The notes under the pieces were generated by a model. It was given only the letters and a program-made list of their open reading frames with translations. It had not been told where the DNA came from and searched no databases. A DNA stretch of 30,099 bases from contig JAHHTT010000026.1 in assembly GCA_020024465.1 (NCBI GenBank), positions 1 through 30,099 of the forward strand. Reading direction: 5' to 3'. Source of the DNA: Odoribacter sp. (GTDB taxonomy: Bacteria > Bacteroidota > Bacteroidia > Bacteroidales > Marinifilaceae). How positions within the stretch are numbered: position 1 is the stretch's first letter; each line of letters starts with the position of its first letter. This document shows positions 8,438 through 16,223 of the stretch, in pieces. Made by a program: the position numbers and the translations under genes.

Positions 8438-8455
8438 CGTTTTATCAGAAAAATT

Positions 8456-8947
8456 ATGGATTATCAAAAATTTATTACGGATAAAATTATCCGAAAAAAA
8501 GAAGAACTGGAAAATACTCTGAGTATCTGGAAATTTAAAGAAGAAAAAATTGTCTTCACAAACGGCTGTTTTGATATTTTACACCGGGGGCACGTCGAAT
8601 ACCTGGCCAAAGCAGCTGCATTCGGTACAAAATTAGTGATAGGTCTAAATACCGACTGTTCTGTAAAAAGACTGAAAGGAGAGTCTCGTCCTGTTAATGA
8701 CGAGGAAGCACGTGCCATAGTTTTAGCATCTTTATTATTTACAGATAAAATAATCTTTTTCGAAGAAGATACGCCTTTGGAATTGATACGCTATATACAG
8801 CCGGATATTTTAGTGAAAGGCAGTGACTACAAACCGGAAGATATTGTAGGATATGATATAGTGACATCTAAAGGAGGAAAAGTGGTCACCGTCGATTTAA
8901 CTGAAGGTTTTTCTACAACAAAGATTATTGAAAAAGCCGGCAAATAG
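8456..8947 (+). CDS. rfaE2: D-glycero-beta-D-manno-heptose 1-phosphate adenylyltransferase (HldE C-terminal type)
   Basis: Cytidylyltransferase-fold enzyme that transfers AMP to heptose 1-phosphate, making ADP-heptose for lipopolysaccharide. The 163 residues show FTNGCFDILHRGHVEYL (HxGH-type motif, about 34-50), the GLNTDCSVKRLKGESRPVN segment and the C-terminal motif VDLTEGFSTTKIIEKA with the T-x-G-x-S-T-T pattern. It is the stand-alone adenylyltransferase, not fused to a kinase as in E. coli HldE. The specificity is inferred from family resemblance; related nucleotidyltransferases share the fold. No other heptose gene is near. The gene ends at the edge of the proposed origin. Confidence 0.88.
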   Translation: MDYQKFITDKIIRKKEELENTLSIWKFKEEKIVFTNGCFDILHRGHVEYLAKAAAFGTKLVIGLNTDCSVKRLKGESRPVNDEEARAIVLASLLFTDKIIFFEEDTPLELIRYIQPDILVKGSDYKPEDIVGYDIVTSKGGKVVTVDLTEGFSTTKIIEKAGK

Positions 8948-8969
8948 TTGTTGATAAGTTGCGAATAGG

Positions 8970-9113
8970 GTGTTGAAAACTATTAATAGAAAATGAAAAC
9001 TTTATTTGGAATATTAAAGAAAAGAATTCATTCCATTTTTTTGACAGACCGCCAAAAAAAGAAAAGGATTTTATTCGATTTTATACTGACTACTTACTAA
9101 CAGTTTTCAACAC
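8970..9113. repeat. 12-bp inverted repeat within the proposed origin
   Basis: GTGTTGAAAACT at 8970-8981 is perfectly repeated in inverse orientation as AGTTTTCAACAC at 9102-9113, 120 bp apart. Each arm contains a TGTTGAAAA box, so this looks like two oppositely oriented protein-binding sites. Between them a T-tract and an A-tract (9036-9043, 9053-9060) form a small inverted repeat and could bend the DNA. Confidence 0.7.
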
Positions 9114-9370
9114 TGAAATTTGTAATTATTTTTTCAGTCCGAAGGTTACTGACAATTGTTAATAACGTCTATTCTCAACTTAATTTCAAATAATTACAAT
9201 TTAATGACATTGTCAATAAGCTTCAGTTGCAATATTAATAACATGAAAAACAACTTTTCCTATCAACATTTATAAAGAGAACTAACAGGCTATAATAATC
9301 TTCATATTTTTTTAAAGAAAAAATTAGAATATAATAATGAAATATTGAATGTTGAAAATGTTGATTTGAG

Positions 9371-9378
9371 TAATTTTG
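9371..9378 (+). promoter_or_regulatory. Candidate -7 promoter element upstream of dut
   Basis: TAATTTTG followed by C matches TAnnTTTG; a TTG at 9345-9347 lies 23 bp upstream of it and another at 9352-9354 lies 16 bp upstream. A second match, TAAGTTTG, is at 9435-9442, 33 bp before the dut ATG. Either could start the dut operon transcript. Confidence 0.4.
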
Positions 9379-9475
9379 CTGCGAAGGTTGGAAACTTTCT
9401 AAAGAATATTCTTCGTAGGATAGTAAAAAAGTAGTAAGTTTGAAATCCTATATTATATTATAATGCAAATTGATT

Positions 9476-9910
9476 ATGAAAGTAAAAATAGTAAACCATT
9501 CAACACATGCGCTTCCTGAATATAAGACAAAAGCTTCTGCAGGTATGGATATCCGTGCGAATTTGGAACAGACTGTGATATTAAAACCGTTGGAACGTAT
9601 ACTGATACCGACAGGGCTATATATAGAATTACCTGTGGGGTATGAGGCCCAAATTCGTCCCAGAAGCGGATTGGCCTTGAATGAAGGTTTGGGTATCTTA
9701 AATAGTCCGGGTACGATTGATGCGGATTATCGTGGTGAAATCGGTGTAATTGTAGTGAATTTGTCAAATAATGTGATCAAGATTGAAAATGGTGAACGGA
9801 TATGCCAGATGGTGATTAATAAAGTGGAACAGGCAGAATGGATTGAAGTGGAGACATTGGATGAATCGGAGAGAGGGACCGGTGGGTTCGGACATACAGG
9901 AAAAAATTAG
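9476..9910 (+). CDS. dut: dUTP diphosphatase
   Basis: Trimeric dUTPase hydrolysing dUTP to dUMP and pyrophosphate, keeping uracil out of DNA. With the ATG at 9476 it has 144 residues, the usual length, and all five conserved motifs in order: AGMDIRA, RPRSGLA, GTIDADYRGEIGV, RICQMVI and the C-terminal arm RGTGGFGHTG. The frame opens two codons earlier at a TTG, which I reject because the ATG gives the standard N-terminus. It is the first gene right of the proposed origin and the first with strong G over C on the + strand (19 G to 8 C in 9661-9720). The TPR gene follows after 21 bp. Confidence 0.97.
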   Translation: MKVKIVNHSTHALPEYKTKASAGMDIRANLEQTVILKPLERILIPTGLYIELPVGYEAQIRPRSGLALNEGLGILNSPGTIDADYRGEIGVIVVNLSNNVIKIENGERICQMVINKVEQAEWIEVETLDESERGTGGFGHTGKN

Positions 9911-9931
9911 AATACTTTTAATTGTCTGTAT

Positions 9932-11668
9932 ATGAAAAAATGGATTTTATTATTATTGGCTGTTTTTATCTGTACAGCCGGTTTTGCGGACCGGAAAAAG
10001 AAAAATCTTGTGCCTGAACAAGTTTTAAGTGAAGCCCGGCAACTGGAGTTTGACTATTCTTATATGGAAGGGGTGAGATGTAGGATAACCGGTAATTTTC
10101 AGGATGCTTTGAAGTGGTTTGATAATTGTCTTAAAATATTGCCGAATAGTCCGGCCGTGAAATATGAAATAGCAGGTTTGTTGAGTATAGGCAATGATTT
10201 TAACAATGCATTGGATCTGGCACGTGAAGCTGTAGCCGGAAATTCCGGTAATATGTGGTATAAAGTGCTGTTGGCAAATATATTGCAAGAGAAATCAATG
10301 ATAGAGGAAGCGTGTCAGGTGTATGCTGAAATTATTGATAAATATCCGGAAAAAGATGAATTTTATCTTTTGGAAGCCGGTCTCTACGCTTCTGTGGAAA
10401 AATGGCAAAAGGCTGTCGATGTATTTGATGAATATGAGGAACATTATGGTATAACAGAACCGGTTTCCATTGAAAAATTCAAGTTGTATACAAAATTGAA
10501 TGATATTAAGAAAGCTTCGGCCGAATTGGTGAAGCTGGTACATAAGTTTCCGGATAAAAGTGAATATCTGGGTCTGCTGGCTGAACTTTATTTCAATTAT
10601 AATCAGGATAAAAAAGGATTACAGATTTTAGATCGTTTGCTAAAGGCTGATCCGGATAACGGTTTTGTACATTTTTATCTGGCAGATTATTATAGAGAAA
10701 AGAAAATTGTTGGAGAGGCGGAAAAGCATATACGGCGAGCTTTATTAAGTGATAAAATAGATAATGGATTTAAAATACAGTATATTTTAAAACTGATATT
10801 AGCTCCGGATACTATTGGAGTTACGGATGTTCAAATAGATTCGTATGTAGCACTTTTGCTTGAAAAATATAATGAAGATCTGGGAGTAAGGGCTTTGTAT
10901 TCGGATCTTTTGAAAAGAGATGGAAAACTGGATGAAGCGAAAAAGGAACTGGAATACATATTGGGACATGACCGTAATAATTATTTGATTTGGGAGGAGC
11001 TTCTTTTGTTGTATAATGAAATGCAGGATTTTGACAGTATGTACAGTCGGAGTCTGGAGGCCATACGTTATTTTCCGGAACATCCCCTGCCTTATTTGAT
11101 GGCAGGAGTGAAATTGGTAATGGACAGTCAGATAAGGAGTGCTTTGCCGTTTTTTGAAGAAGGAGTGACTTTATCTGATGAAAATCCGGCAATGAAAGCT
11201 CAGTTTTATGCTAATTTGGGTGAGTGTTATTATCAGTTGGACAGCATAGAGAAAGCTTTTAAAATGTTTGATGAAGCCTTGAAAATTAATTCGAATGATG
11301 TTTTAGTGCTGAATAATTATGCCTATTATTTAGCTTTGCGAAAAGAAAATCTCAGTATGGCTGAACAAATGATTACGCATGCGGTAAAAATAGAACCGGA
11401 TAATGTAACATTTCTGGATACTTATGCCTGGGTGCTTTATGTAAGGGAAAATTATTCTCAGGCTAAATTCTATATGAAGCTGGCTATTGAGAAATCAAAA
11501 GAGATATCCGGAGTTTTGTACAATCATTATGGTGACATACTTTATAAGAACGGGGAAAAAGAAGAAGCTTTGAATATGTGGAAAAAAGCTTTGAAAGCCG
11601 GAATAAAGGATAAAGAAGAATTAAGAATTTTGGAACAGAAGATAAAAACAGGTATTTTGTCTGAATAA
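9932..11668 (+). CDS. Exported tetratricopeptide-repeat protein
   Basis: 578 residues: a signal peptide (about 1-19, MKKWILLLLAVFICTAGFA) and then helical repeats of TPR type over most of the chain. Clear units include FQDALKWFDNCLKILPNSP (about 56), GLQILDRLLKADPDNGFVHFY, AFKMFDEALKINSNDVLVLNNY and AEQMITHAVKIEPDNVTFLDTYAWVLY. The last ones are closest to the TPR consensus. It has no catalytic domain, so a periplasmic or membrane-associated scaffold is likely. It sits between dut and a DUF4292 lipoprotein gene (17-bp gap), an arrangement I recall from other Bacteroidales. The role is unknown; envelope assembly is suggested only by the neighbours. Confidence 0.9.
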   Translation: MKKWILLLLAVFICTAGFADRKKKNLVPEQVLSEARQLEFDYSYMEGVRCRITGNFQDALKWFDNCLKILPNSPAVKYEIAGLLSIGNDFNNALDLAREAVAGNSGNMWYKVLLANILQEKSMIEEACQVYAEIIDKYPEKDEFYLLEAGLYASVEKWQKAVDVFDEYEEHYGITEPVSIEKFKLYTKLNDIKKASAELVKLVHKFPDKSEYLGLLAELYFNYNQDKKGLQILDRLLKADPDNGFVHFYLADYYREKKIVGEAEKHIRRALLSDKIDNGFKIQYILKLILAPDTIGVTDVQIDSYVALLLEKYNEDLGVRALYSDLLKRDGKLDEAKKELEYILGHDRNNYLIWEELLLLYNEMQDFDSMYSRSLEAIRYFPEHPLPYLMAGVKLVMDSQIRSALPFFEEGVTLSDENPAMKAQFYANLGECYYQLDSIEKAFKMFDEALKINSNDVLVLNNYAYYLALRKENLSMAEQMITHAVKIEPDNVTFLDTYAWVLYVRENYSQAKFYMKLAIEKSKEISGVLYNHYGDILYKNGEKEEALNMWKKALKAGIKDKEELRILEQKIKTGILSE

Positions 11669-11685
11669 CAGAAGTTTGTGAAAGT

Positions 11686-12552
11686 ATGAAAGTTAGATTG
11701 TTATTGTTATTGATAATTTGTTTGTCAGTGTTGTCCTGTCGTACTGTGAAGCAGGCTATCGTGAAAAAGGAAGTTCCATTGATTACTGAGAATAAATTAC
11801 TGAAGAATATTGAAGAAAATGAGTTAAAGTATAATACGTTGTTTGCAAAACGTATTGATGCTTCGTTGAAAACCGGAAAAAAGAGCCATGATTTCAGAAT
11901 TTCTATGAAAATTCAAAGAGACAGCTTTATTCAGTTTTCTGTGAATGCCCCGTTGGGTATAGAGGTGGCACGTGTTTTATTGACTCGGGATAGTGTGAAA
12001 TTTGTAGATATGCATAATAAGAAATATTTTGTGTCTGATTACAATTATTTCTTTGATCGTTTTGATACAGAATTGAATTATAATTATATTCAGAACATTT
12101 TTACTAATTGTTTTGTGAACATTGATTTTGATGGCAATTCGGAAAAATTGAAACGGTATAAATTGTCTCGTGTAGATGGAGGATATGAACTTTCTGTAAT
12201 TCAGGAAAAGGCATTGGGGAGGAAAATAAAAAAGCTTTATAAGAAGAAAAGAAAAAATAAAGATTTCATGCTGATACAGCAAAAAGCAGTAGTGGATCCT
12301 ACAACTTTCAAACCTTTGAGTTTCTTTTTAGAGGACATAGAGGAAGGGGCCGGAGTAGGTGTGGAGTACAAAAATTTCAATAATTTTTCAGGTAAATTAT
12401 TTCCGGAAAAATTTATTTTCGACCTTTTTTCCGAAGAAAACAAAATGAGTTTGCAACTTGAATTTCAAAAAATAGAATTTGACGTACCCGTAAAATCCAA
12501 TTTCAGAATATCTTCGAAATATAAACCTTTGCTGTTGCCGTATGAAAAATAG
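11686..12552 (+). CDS. DUF4292-family lipoprotein
   Basis: 288 residues with a lipoprotein signal peptide ending in the lipobox LSVLSC (Cys18), so it is probably anchored in the outer or inner membrane facing the periplasm. The rest is rich in beta-strand-like segments (FIQFSVNAPLGIEVARVLLTRDSVKFVD, and a C-terminal FRISSKYKPLLL), consistent with DUF4292, whose fold is thought to resemble LolA/LolB-type lipid-binding proteins. A function in lipoprotein handling is therefore possible but not shown. It overlaps the next gene by 11 bases, implying translational coupling with the EnvC-like protein. Confidence 0.85.
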   Translation: MKVRLLLLLIICLSVLSCRTVKQAIVKKEVPLITENKLLKNIEENELKYNTLFAKRIDASLKTGKKSHDFRISMKIQRDSFIQFSVNAPLGIEVARVLLTRDSVKFVDMHNKKYFVSDYNYFFDRFDTELNYNYIQNIFTNCFVNIDFDGNSEKLKRYKLSRVDGGYELSVIQEKALGRKIKKLYKKKRKNKDFMLIQQKAVVDPTTFKPLSFFLEDIEEGAGVGVEYKNFNNFSGKLFPEKFIFDLFSEENKMSLQLEFQKIEFDVPVKSNFRISSKYKPLLLPYEK

Positions 12553-13738
12553 GTTTTTAATATTATTACTCGTAGGAATTTTTTCTTTTGACGGATTGTT
12601 TTCGCAATCTGTCAACGATGTACGTAAACAAAAAGAGAAAGCAGAAAAAGAGATTACCTATCTGAATAAATTGCTGAAGGAGGCATCCCGTAATAAGTCG
12701 ATTTCAACAGAAAAGGTAAATATTTTACAGGAGAAAATTGCTCAAAGTAAAAAAGTAATATCTTCATTAAATGCAGAAGTGAATTATTTGCAGGAACGTA
12801 TAACTAAAAATGAAAATAGAATTTCAGAGTTGGGTGAAGAGCGGAAAGCTTTGTTGGAGATGTATGCGAAATTGGTATATGGAAGTTGGAAAAAAAGAAA
12901 TAAAGCTGAAAAGTTGATGTTTATACTTTCTGCTTCTAATTTTAATCAGGCATACAACCGTTTTAAATATTTCCAGCAGATACAAGATTATTCGGACAGA
13001 CAATTAAAACTTATTCAACGGATAAATGATTCTCTGAGGGTTAAAAATGAAGATTTGAAGCAGTTGGTAGGTAAAAAAAATGAAGTGGTCCGGACGATAC
13101 ATATAAAGAATCAGGAAATGGAATCGGAACGGGTGAAAGAAAACAGGTATGTGTCGGAGTTGCATCGTAGAGAAAAGAATTTACGGAAAAAGCTGGATAA
13201 AGAGATTAAAAACCGTCAGCGTTTGGCTAAAGAGCTTAACCGTTTGATTACTGCTCAAGCAAAAAAAGTTTCTCCTGCAAATAACAAACTCATTCAGGAA
13301 CAAAAGCTTCTTTCAGATGATTTTGCCAAAAATAAGGGTCGGTTACCTTGGCCGGTAGAGGAGGGTTTTGTATCAGAGAAATTCGGAGTGAATGTTCATT
13401 CACTACATAAACACCTGAAAATATCAAATGACGGAATAGATATTACTACTTCGAAAGATTCTGAGGTATGCGTAGTGTTTAAAGGAGTAATATTGGATGT
13501 CTGTTATGTTCCCGGATTGAATTATACTGTATTGGTACAGCACGGTAATTTTTTTACAGTATATCCGAATCTGTTAGGGGTAAAGGTAAAGCGGGGTGAT
13601 CATGTGACAACCAAACAGGTTTTGGGCCGTATTGGATATGACAGTGAAAAAGGCAGTGTATTGAATTTTCAAATTTGGCAAAATGTCGGTAAAGTGCAAC
13701 CTGTCAAGTTGAATCCGGAACTTTGGTTGGCAAAATGA
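12542..13738 (+). CDS. EnvC-like murein hydrolase activator with degenerate LytM/M23 domain
   Basis: 398 residues: a signal peptide (about 1-21), a long coiled coil (about 24-250, heptad-rich with many Lys, Glu and Leu) and a C-terminal LytM/peptidase-M23 domain (about 275-398). The zinc-ligand positions appear lost: the usual HxGxDI reads NDGIDI, the usual YxHL reads YPNL, and the usual LHFEI reads LNFQI, so three His are Asn. EnvC and NlpD regulators that activate cell-wall amidases have the same kind of degeneracy, so I infer a non-catalytic amidase activator for septal peptidoglycan splitting. It overlaps the upstream lipoprotein gene by 11 bases. Confidence 0.9.
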   Translation: MKNRFLILLLVGIFSFDGLFSQSVNDVRKQKEKAEKEITYLNKLLKEASRNKSISTEKVNILQEKIAQSKKVISSLNAEVNYLQERITKNENRISELGEERKALLEMYAKLVYGSWKKRNKAEKLMFILSASNFNQAYNRFKYFQQIQDYSDRQLKLIQRINDSLRVKNEDLKQLVGKKNEVVRTIHIKNQEMESERVKENRYVSELHRREKNLRKKLDKEIKNRQRLAKELNRLITAQAKKVSPANNKLIQEQKLLSDDFAKNKGRLPWPVEEGFVSEKFGVNVHSLHKHLKISNDGIDITTSKDSEVCVVFKGVILDVCYVPGLNYTVLVQHGNFFTVYPNLLGVKVKRGDHVTTKQVLGRIGYDSEKGSVLNFQIWQNVGKVQPVKLNPELWLAK

Positions 13739-13803
13739 TAATATGTGAATGAATAAAAGTGATGATAGCTTTACAGTGCCGTATTTTTTAATTTTAAAAC
13801 AAG

Positions 13804-14235
13804 ATGAAAGAAATTTTATTCTATAAAGAAGGAAAAATCGATTATCCTTCTTTTTTTTCCGATATACTGATTCGTAAATGGTTGAATGTAATTGCAGAAT
13901 ACTATCATCGTCAATTGGGTGATTTAAGTTTTATCTTTTGTGATGATGAATACATATTGTCTGTTAACAGGCAATATCTGAACCATGATTATTATACGGA
14001 TGTCATCACTTTTGATTATTGTGCCGGGGAAGTTCTTTCTGGTGATGTTTTTATTAGTCTGGATACTGTCAGATCGAATGCTGCTGAATTCAATACATCT
14101 TACGATAATGAATTTCATAGAGTCGTTTGTCATTCCGTGCTTCATTTGATAGGTTTTAAAGATAAAACTGAAACAGACAGCATGGAAATGCGCCGGAATG
14201 AAAATATTTGCTTGAATCTTCTTAAAATGGTGTAA
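13804..14235 (+). CDS. ybeY: Endoribonuclease YbeY (rRNA maturation factor)
   Basis: Metal-dependent RNase acting in 16S rRNA 3' end maturation and ribosome quality control. The 143 residues include LNHDYYTDVITFDY (the conserved TDVLSF-like segment), GDVFIS and the metal motif HRVVCHSVLHLIGFKDK. The first two metal-binding His are in place (HSVLH); the position of the third His of E. coli YbeY (GYDH) reads Asp in GFKD, a form I recall from other Bacteroidota. mnmG follows after a single base, so both RNA-modification genes are one transcriptional unit. Confidence 0.94.
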   Translation: MKEILFYKEGKIDYPSFFSDILIRKWLNVIAEYYHRQLGDLSFIFCDDEYILSVNRQYLNHDYYTDVITFDYCAGEVLSGDVFISLDTVRSNAAEFNTSYDNEFHRVVCHSVLHLIGFKDKTETDSMEMRRNENICLNLLKMV

Positions 14236-14236
14236 A

Positions 14237-16120
14237 ATGGAATATTTGTTACCGGATTATGATGTGATAGTTGCCGGAGCCGGTCATGCCGGTTGTGAAG
14301 CTGCGAGTGCCGCAGCACGATTAGGTTCCCATACGTTGCTAGTGACACTTGATATGAATAAAATCGCACAAATGTCGTGTAATCCGGCTATAGGCGGTAT
14401 TGCAAAAGGTCAGATTGTTAGGGAAATTGATGCTCTTGGCGGTATGACAGCGATTGTGACCGACCGCAGTTCCATACAATTCAGGATGTTGAACCTTTCT
14501 AAGGGTCCGGCCATGTGGAGTCCGCGGGCACAATGCGACAGAATGAAATTTTCAGCCAATTGGCGTGATATTTTGGAACATACAGACGGATTGGATATGT
14601 GGCAGGATGAAGTGGTGGAAATAATTGTCGAGAATGGGGAAGCGAAGGGGATACGTACTGCTTTAGGAGCCACATTTTATGCTTCTAAAATCATACTGAC
14701 AAACGGCACGTTTCTTAATGGTCTTATGCATATCGGCAGAGTCAGTTTCGAAGGTGGCAGAATCAGCGAACCGGCTTCTCATGGGCTGACAGAACAACTT
14801 GTTTCCATTGGGTTTGAAACAGGACGTATGAAGACAGGCACTCCAGTCCGGATCGATGGGCGGAGCATTAATTTTTCAAAATTGACAAAACAGGAGGGTG
14901 ATGATGATTTTCATCGTTTTTCATATATAAATTTTGATTATACGAATCATCTGGTTCAGCGGCCCTGTTATATGGCTTATACGAATGAAAAAGTTCATGA
15001 AGCCCTGCGGGAAGGATTTGATGACAGTCCGATGTTTAACGGTACGATTCAGAGCGTAGGTCCCCGATATTGTCCGAGTATAGAAACCAAGCTCAATACT
15101 TTTGCAGATAAGAGCAGTCATCATCTTTTTTTGGAACCGGAAGGTGAAACCACTACGGAATACTATTTAAACGGTTTTTCTTCTTCTTTGCCATGGGAGG
15201 TGCAGTTAAAAGGACTGAGACTCATTGACGGATTTGAAAATGTGCGGATCTATCGTCCCGGATATGCCATCGAATACGATTATTTTCCGCCGACACAGCT
15301 TTATCATACCTTAGAGACAAAATTGGTAAAAAACCTTTACTTTGCGGGTCAAATTAACGGTACAACGGGTTATGAGGAGGCGGCAGCACAAGGTTTGATG
15401 GCAGGTATCAATGCACATCTTTCAATCCATGGTGATGAAGAGTTTATTTTGAAGCGTGATGAGGCTTATATAGGTGTGTTGATTGATGATTTGGTGACTA
15501 AAGGGGTGGATGAACCATATCGAATGTTTACTTCCCGGGCAGAATATCGTATTCTTTTGCGGCAGGATGATGCAGATGTACGTTTGACAGGGAAAGGATA
15601 TAATTTAGGCTTAGTAAATTTATACAGATATAACATTTTTTTAGATAAAATTAATAAAAGAGATATTTTGATTGATTATATCCGTAATTATAGTGTGAAG
15701 CCGGATGTAATCAATTCTTATTTGGAATCTTTGAATACGGCACCTTTGCGACAAGGACTGAAATTGGTTGATGTGTTGACTCGACCGCAAATTACTTTGG
15801 CTAATTTGATTGAAGTGTTGCCACCCTTGAAAGATTTTGTACAGGTTAATGAAATACGTGCAGAGATTGTAGAAGCAGCTGAAATATTTATTAAGTATTC
15901 GGGGTATATTGAGCGTGAACGGATGCTGGCTGATAAATTGACCCGTTTGGAAAATCTGGTTATTTCTGGAAAATTCAATTATGAAGAACTTACTAATTTA
16001 TCAATTGAGGCCAGACAAAAGTTGGCAAAAATAAAGCCGCGTACAATCGGACAGGCTTCGCGTATCAGTGGTGTTTCGCCGGCAGATATTAATGTTTTGT
16101 TGATTTTGTTGGGGCGATAG
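14237..16120 (+). CDS. mnmG: tRNA uridine-5-carboxymethylaminomethyl modification enzyme MnmG (GidA)
   Basis: FAD-dependent partner of MnmE that modifies U34 of certain tRNAs. The 627 residues start with a dinucleotide-binding motif (VIVAGAGHAGCEAASAAARL, about 10-29), followed by the signatures CNPAIGGIAKGQIVREIDALGG, LSKGPAMWSPRAQCDR and GQINGTTGYEEAAAQGLMAG, and end with the helical MnmE- and tRNA-binding domain (RTIGQASRISGVSPADINVLLI). Length is normal. MnmE is not in the window. In many bacteria mnmG lies close to the replication origin, and here a parS site begins 18 bp after its stop codon. Confidence 0.98.
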   Translation: MEYLLPDYDVIVAGAGHAGCEAASAAARLGSHTLLVTLDMNKIAQMSCNPAIGGIAKGQIVREIDALGGMTAIVTDRSSIQFRMLNLSKGPAMWSPRAQCDRMKFSANWRDILEHTDGLDMWQDEVVEIIVENGEAKGIRTALGATFYASKIILTNGTFLNGLMHIGRVSFEGGRISEPASHGLTEQLVSIGFETGRMKTGTPVRIDGRSINFSKLTKQEGDDDFHRFSYINFDYTNHLVQRPCYMAYTNEKVHEALREGFDDSPMFNGTIQSVGPRYCPSIETKLNTFADKSSHHLFLEPEGETTTEYYLNGFSSSLPWEVQLKGLRLIDGFENVRIYRPGYAIEYDYFPPTQLYHTLETKLVKNLYFAGQINGTTGYEEAAAQGLMAGINAHLSIHGDEEFILKRDEAYIGVLIDDLVTKGVDEPYRMFTSRAEYRILLRQDDADVRLTGKGYNLGLVNLYRYNIFLDKINKRDILIDYIRNYSVKPDVINSYLESLNTAPLRQGLKLVDVLTRPQITLANLIEVLPPLKDFVQVNEIRAEIVEAAEIFIKYSGYIERERMLADKLTRLENLVISGKFNYEELTNLSIEARQKLAKIKPRTIGQASRISGVSPADINVLLILLGR

Positions 16121-16138
16121 CGAAGATTATATCAGAAA

Positions 16139-16154
16139 TGTTTCACGTGGAACA
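16139..16154. promoter_or_regulatory. parS centromere-like site (ParB binding)
   Basis: TGTTTCACGTGGAACA matches the near-universal chromosomal parS palindrome TGTTTCACGTGAAACA at 15 of 16 positions, the difference being one A to G. It lies in the 103-bp non-coding gap between mnmG and ade. ParB loads at parS and spreads to organise the origin region for segregation; parS sites cluster near oriC. No other site in the window comes close. Confidence 0.88.
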
Positions 16155-16223
16155 TTCGTATTTATTCGCGAATAGAATAGATAAAAGTAGATTAAAAAGA
16201 TGATATAATAAGCTGATTTTTTT

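Larger units (their letters stand above)
8948..9475. other. Candidate chromosomal replication origin (oriC): gene-free, AT-rich, with DnaA-box-like repeats
   Basis: 528 bp without a gene. DnaA-box-like 9-mers: TGTTGATAA 8949-8957 (8 of 9 to TGTGGATAA), TGTTGAAAA 8971-8979, TTTTCAACA 9104-9112 (minus), TGTTAATAA 9157-9165, TGTCAATAA 9211-9219, CTATCAACA 9260-9268 (minus), TGTTGAAAA 9350-9358 and TGTTGATTT 9359-9367. A run at 9291-9350 has only 6 G/C in 60 bases and could be the unwinding element; it directly abuts the paired boxes at 9350-9367. Hand-counted G/C skew on the + strand turns positive across this gap, and a parS site lies 7 kb away. dnaA is not adjacent. Promoter elements for dut share the right end. 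Confidence 0.72.

Noticed and set aside
8709..8714. CACGTG cores resembling parS at 8709, 10221, 11969 and 18204
   Set aside because: All lie inside coding sequence and their flanks depart from the parS palindrome at several positions (the best, around 10221, agrees at about 11 of 16). Only 16139-16154 is kept.
9036..9060. TTTTTTTG/CAAAAAAA inverted repeat as a terminator for rfaE2
   Set aside because: The stem is almost all A-T pairs and no T-run follows on the + strand, so it is a poor terminator; I treat it as A/T tracts in the origin region.
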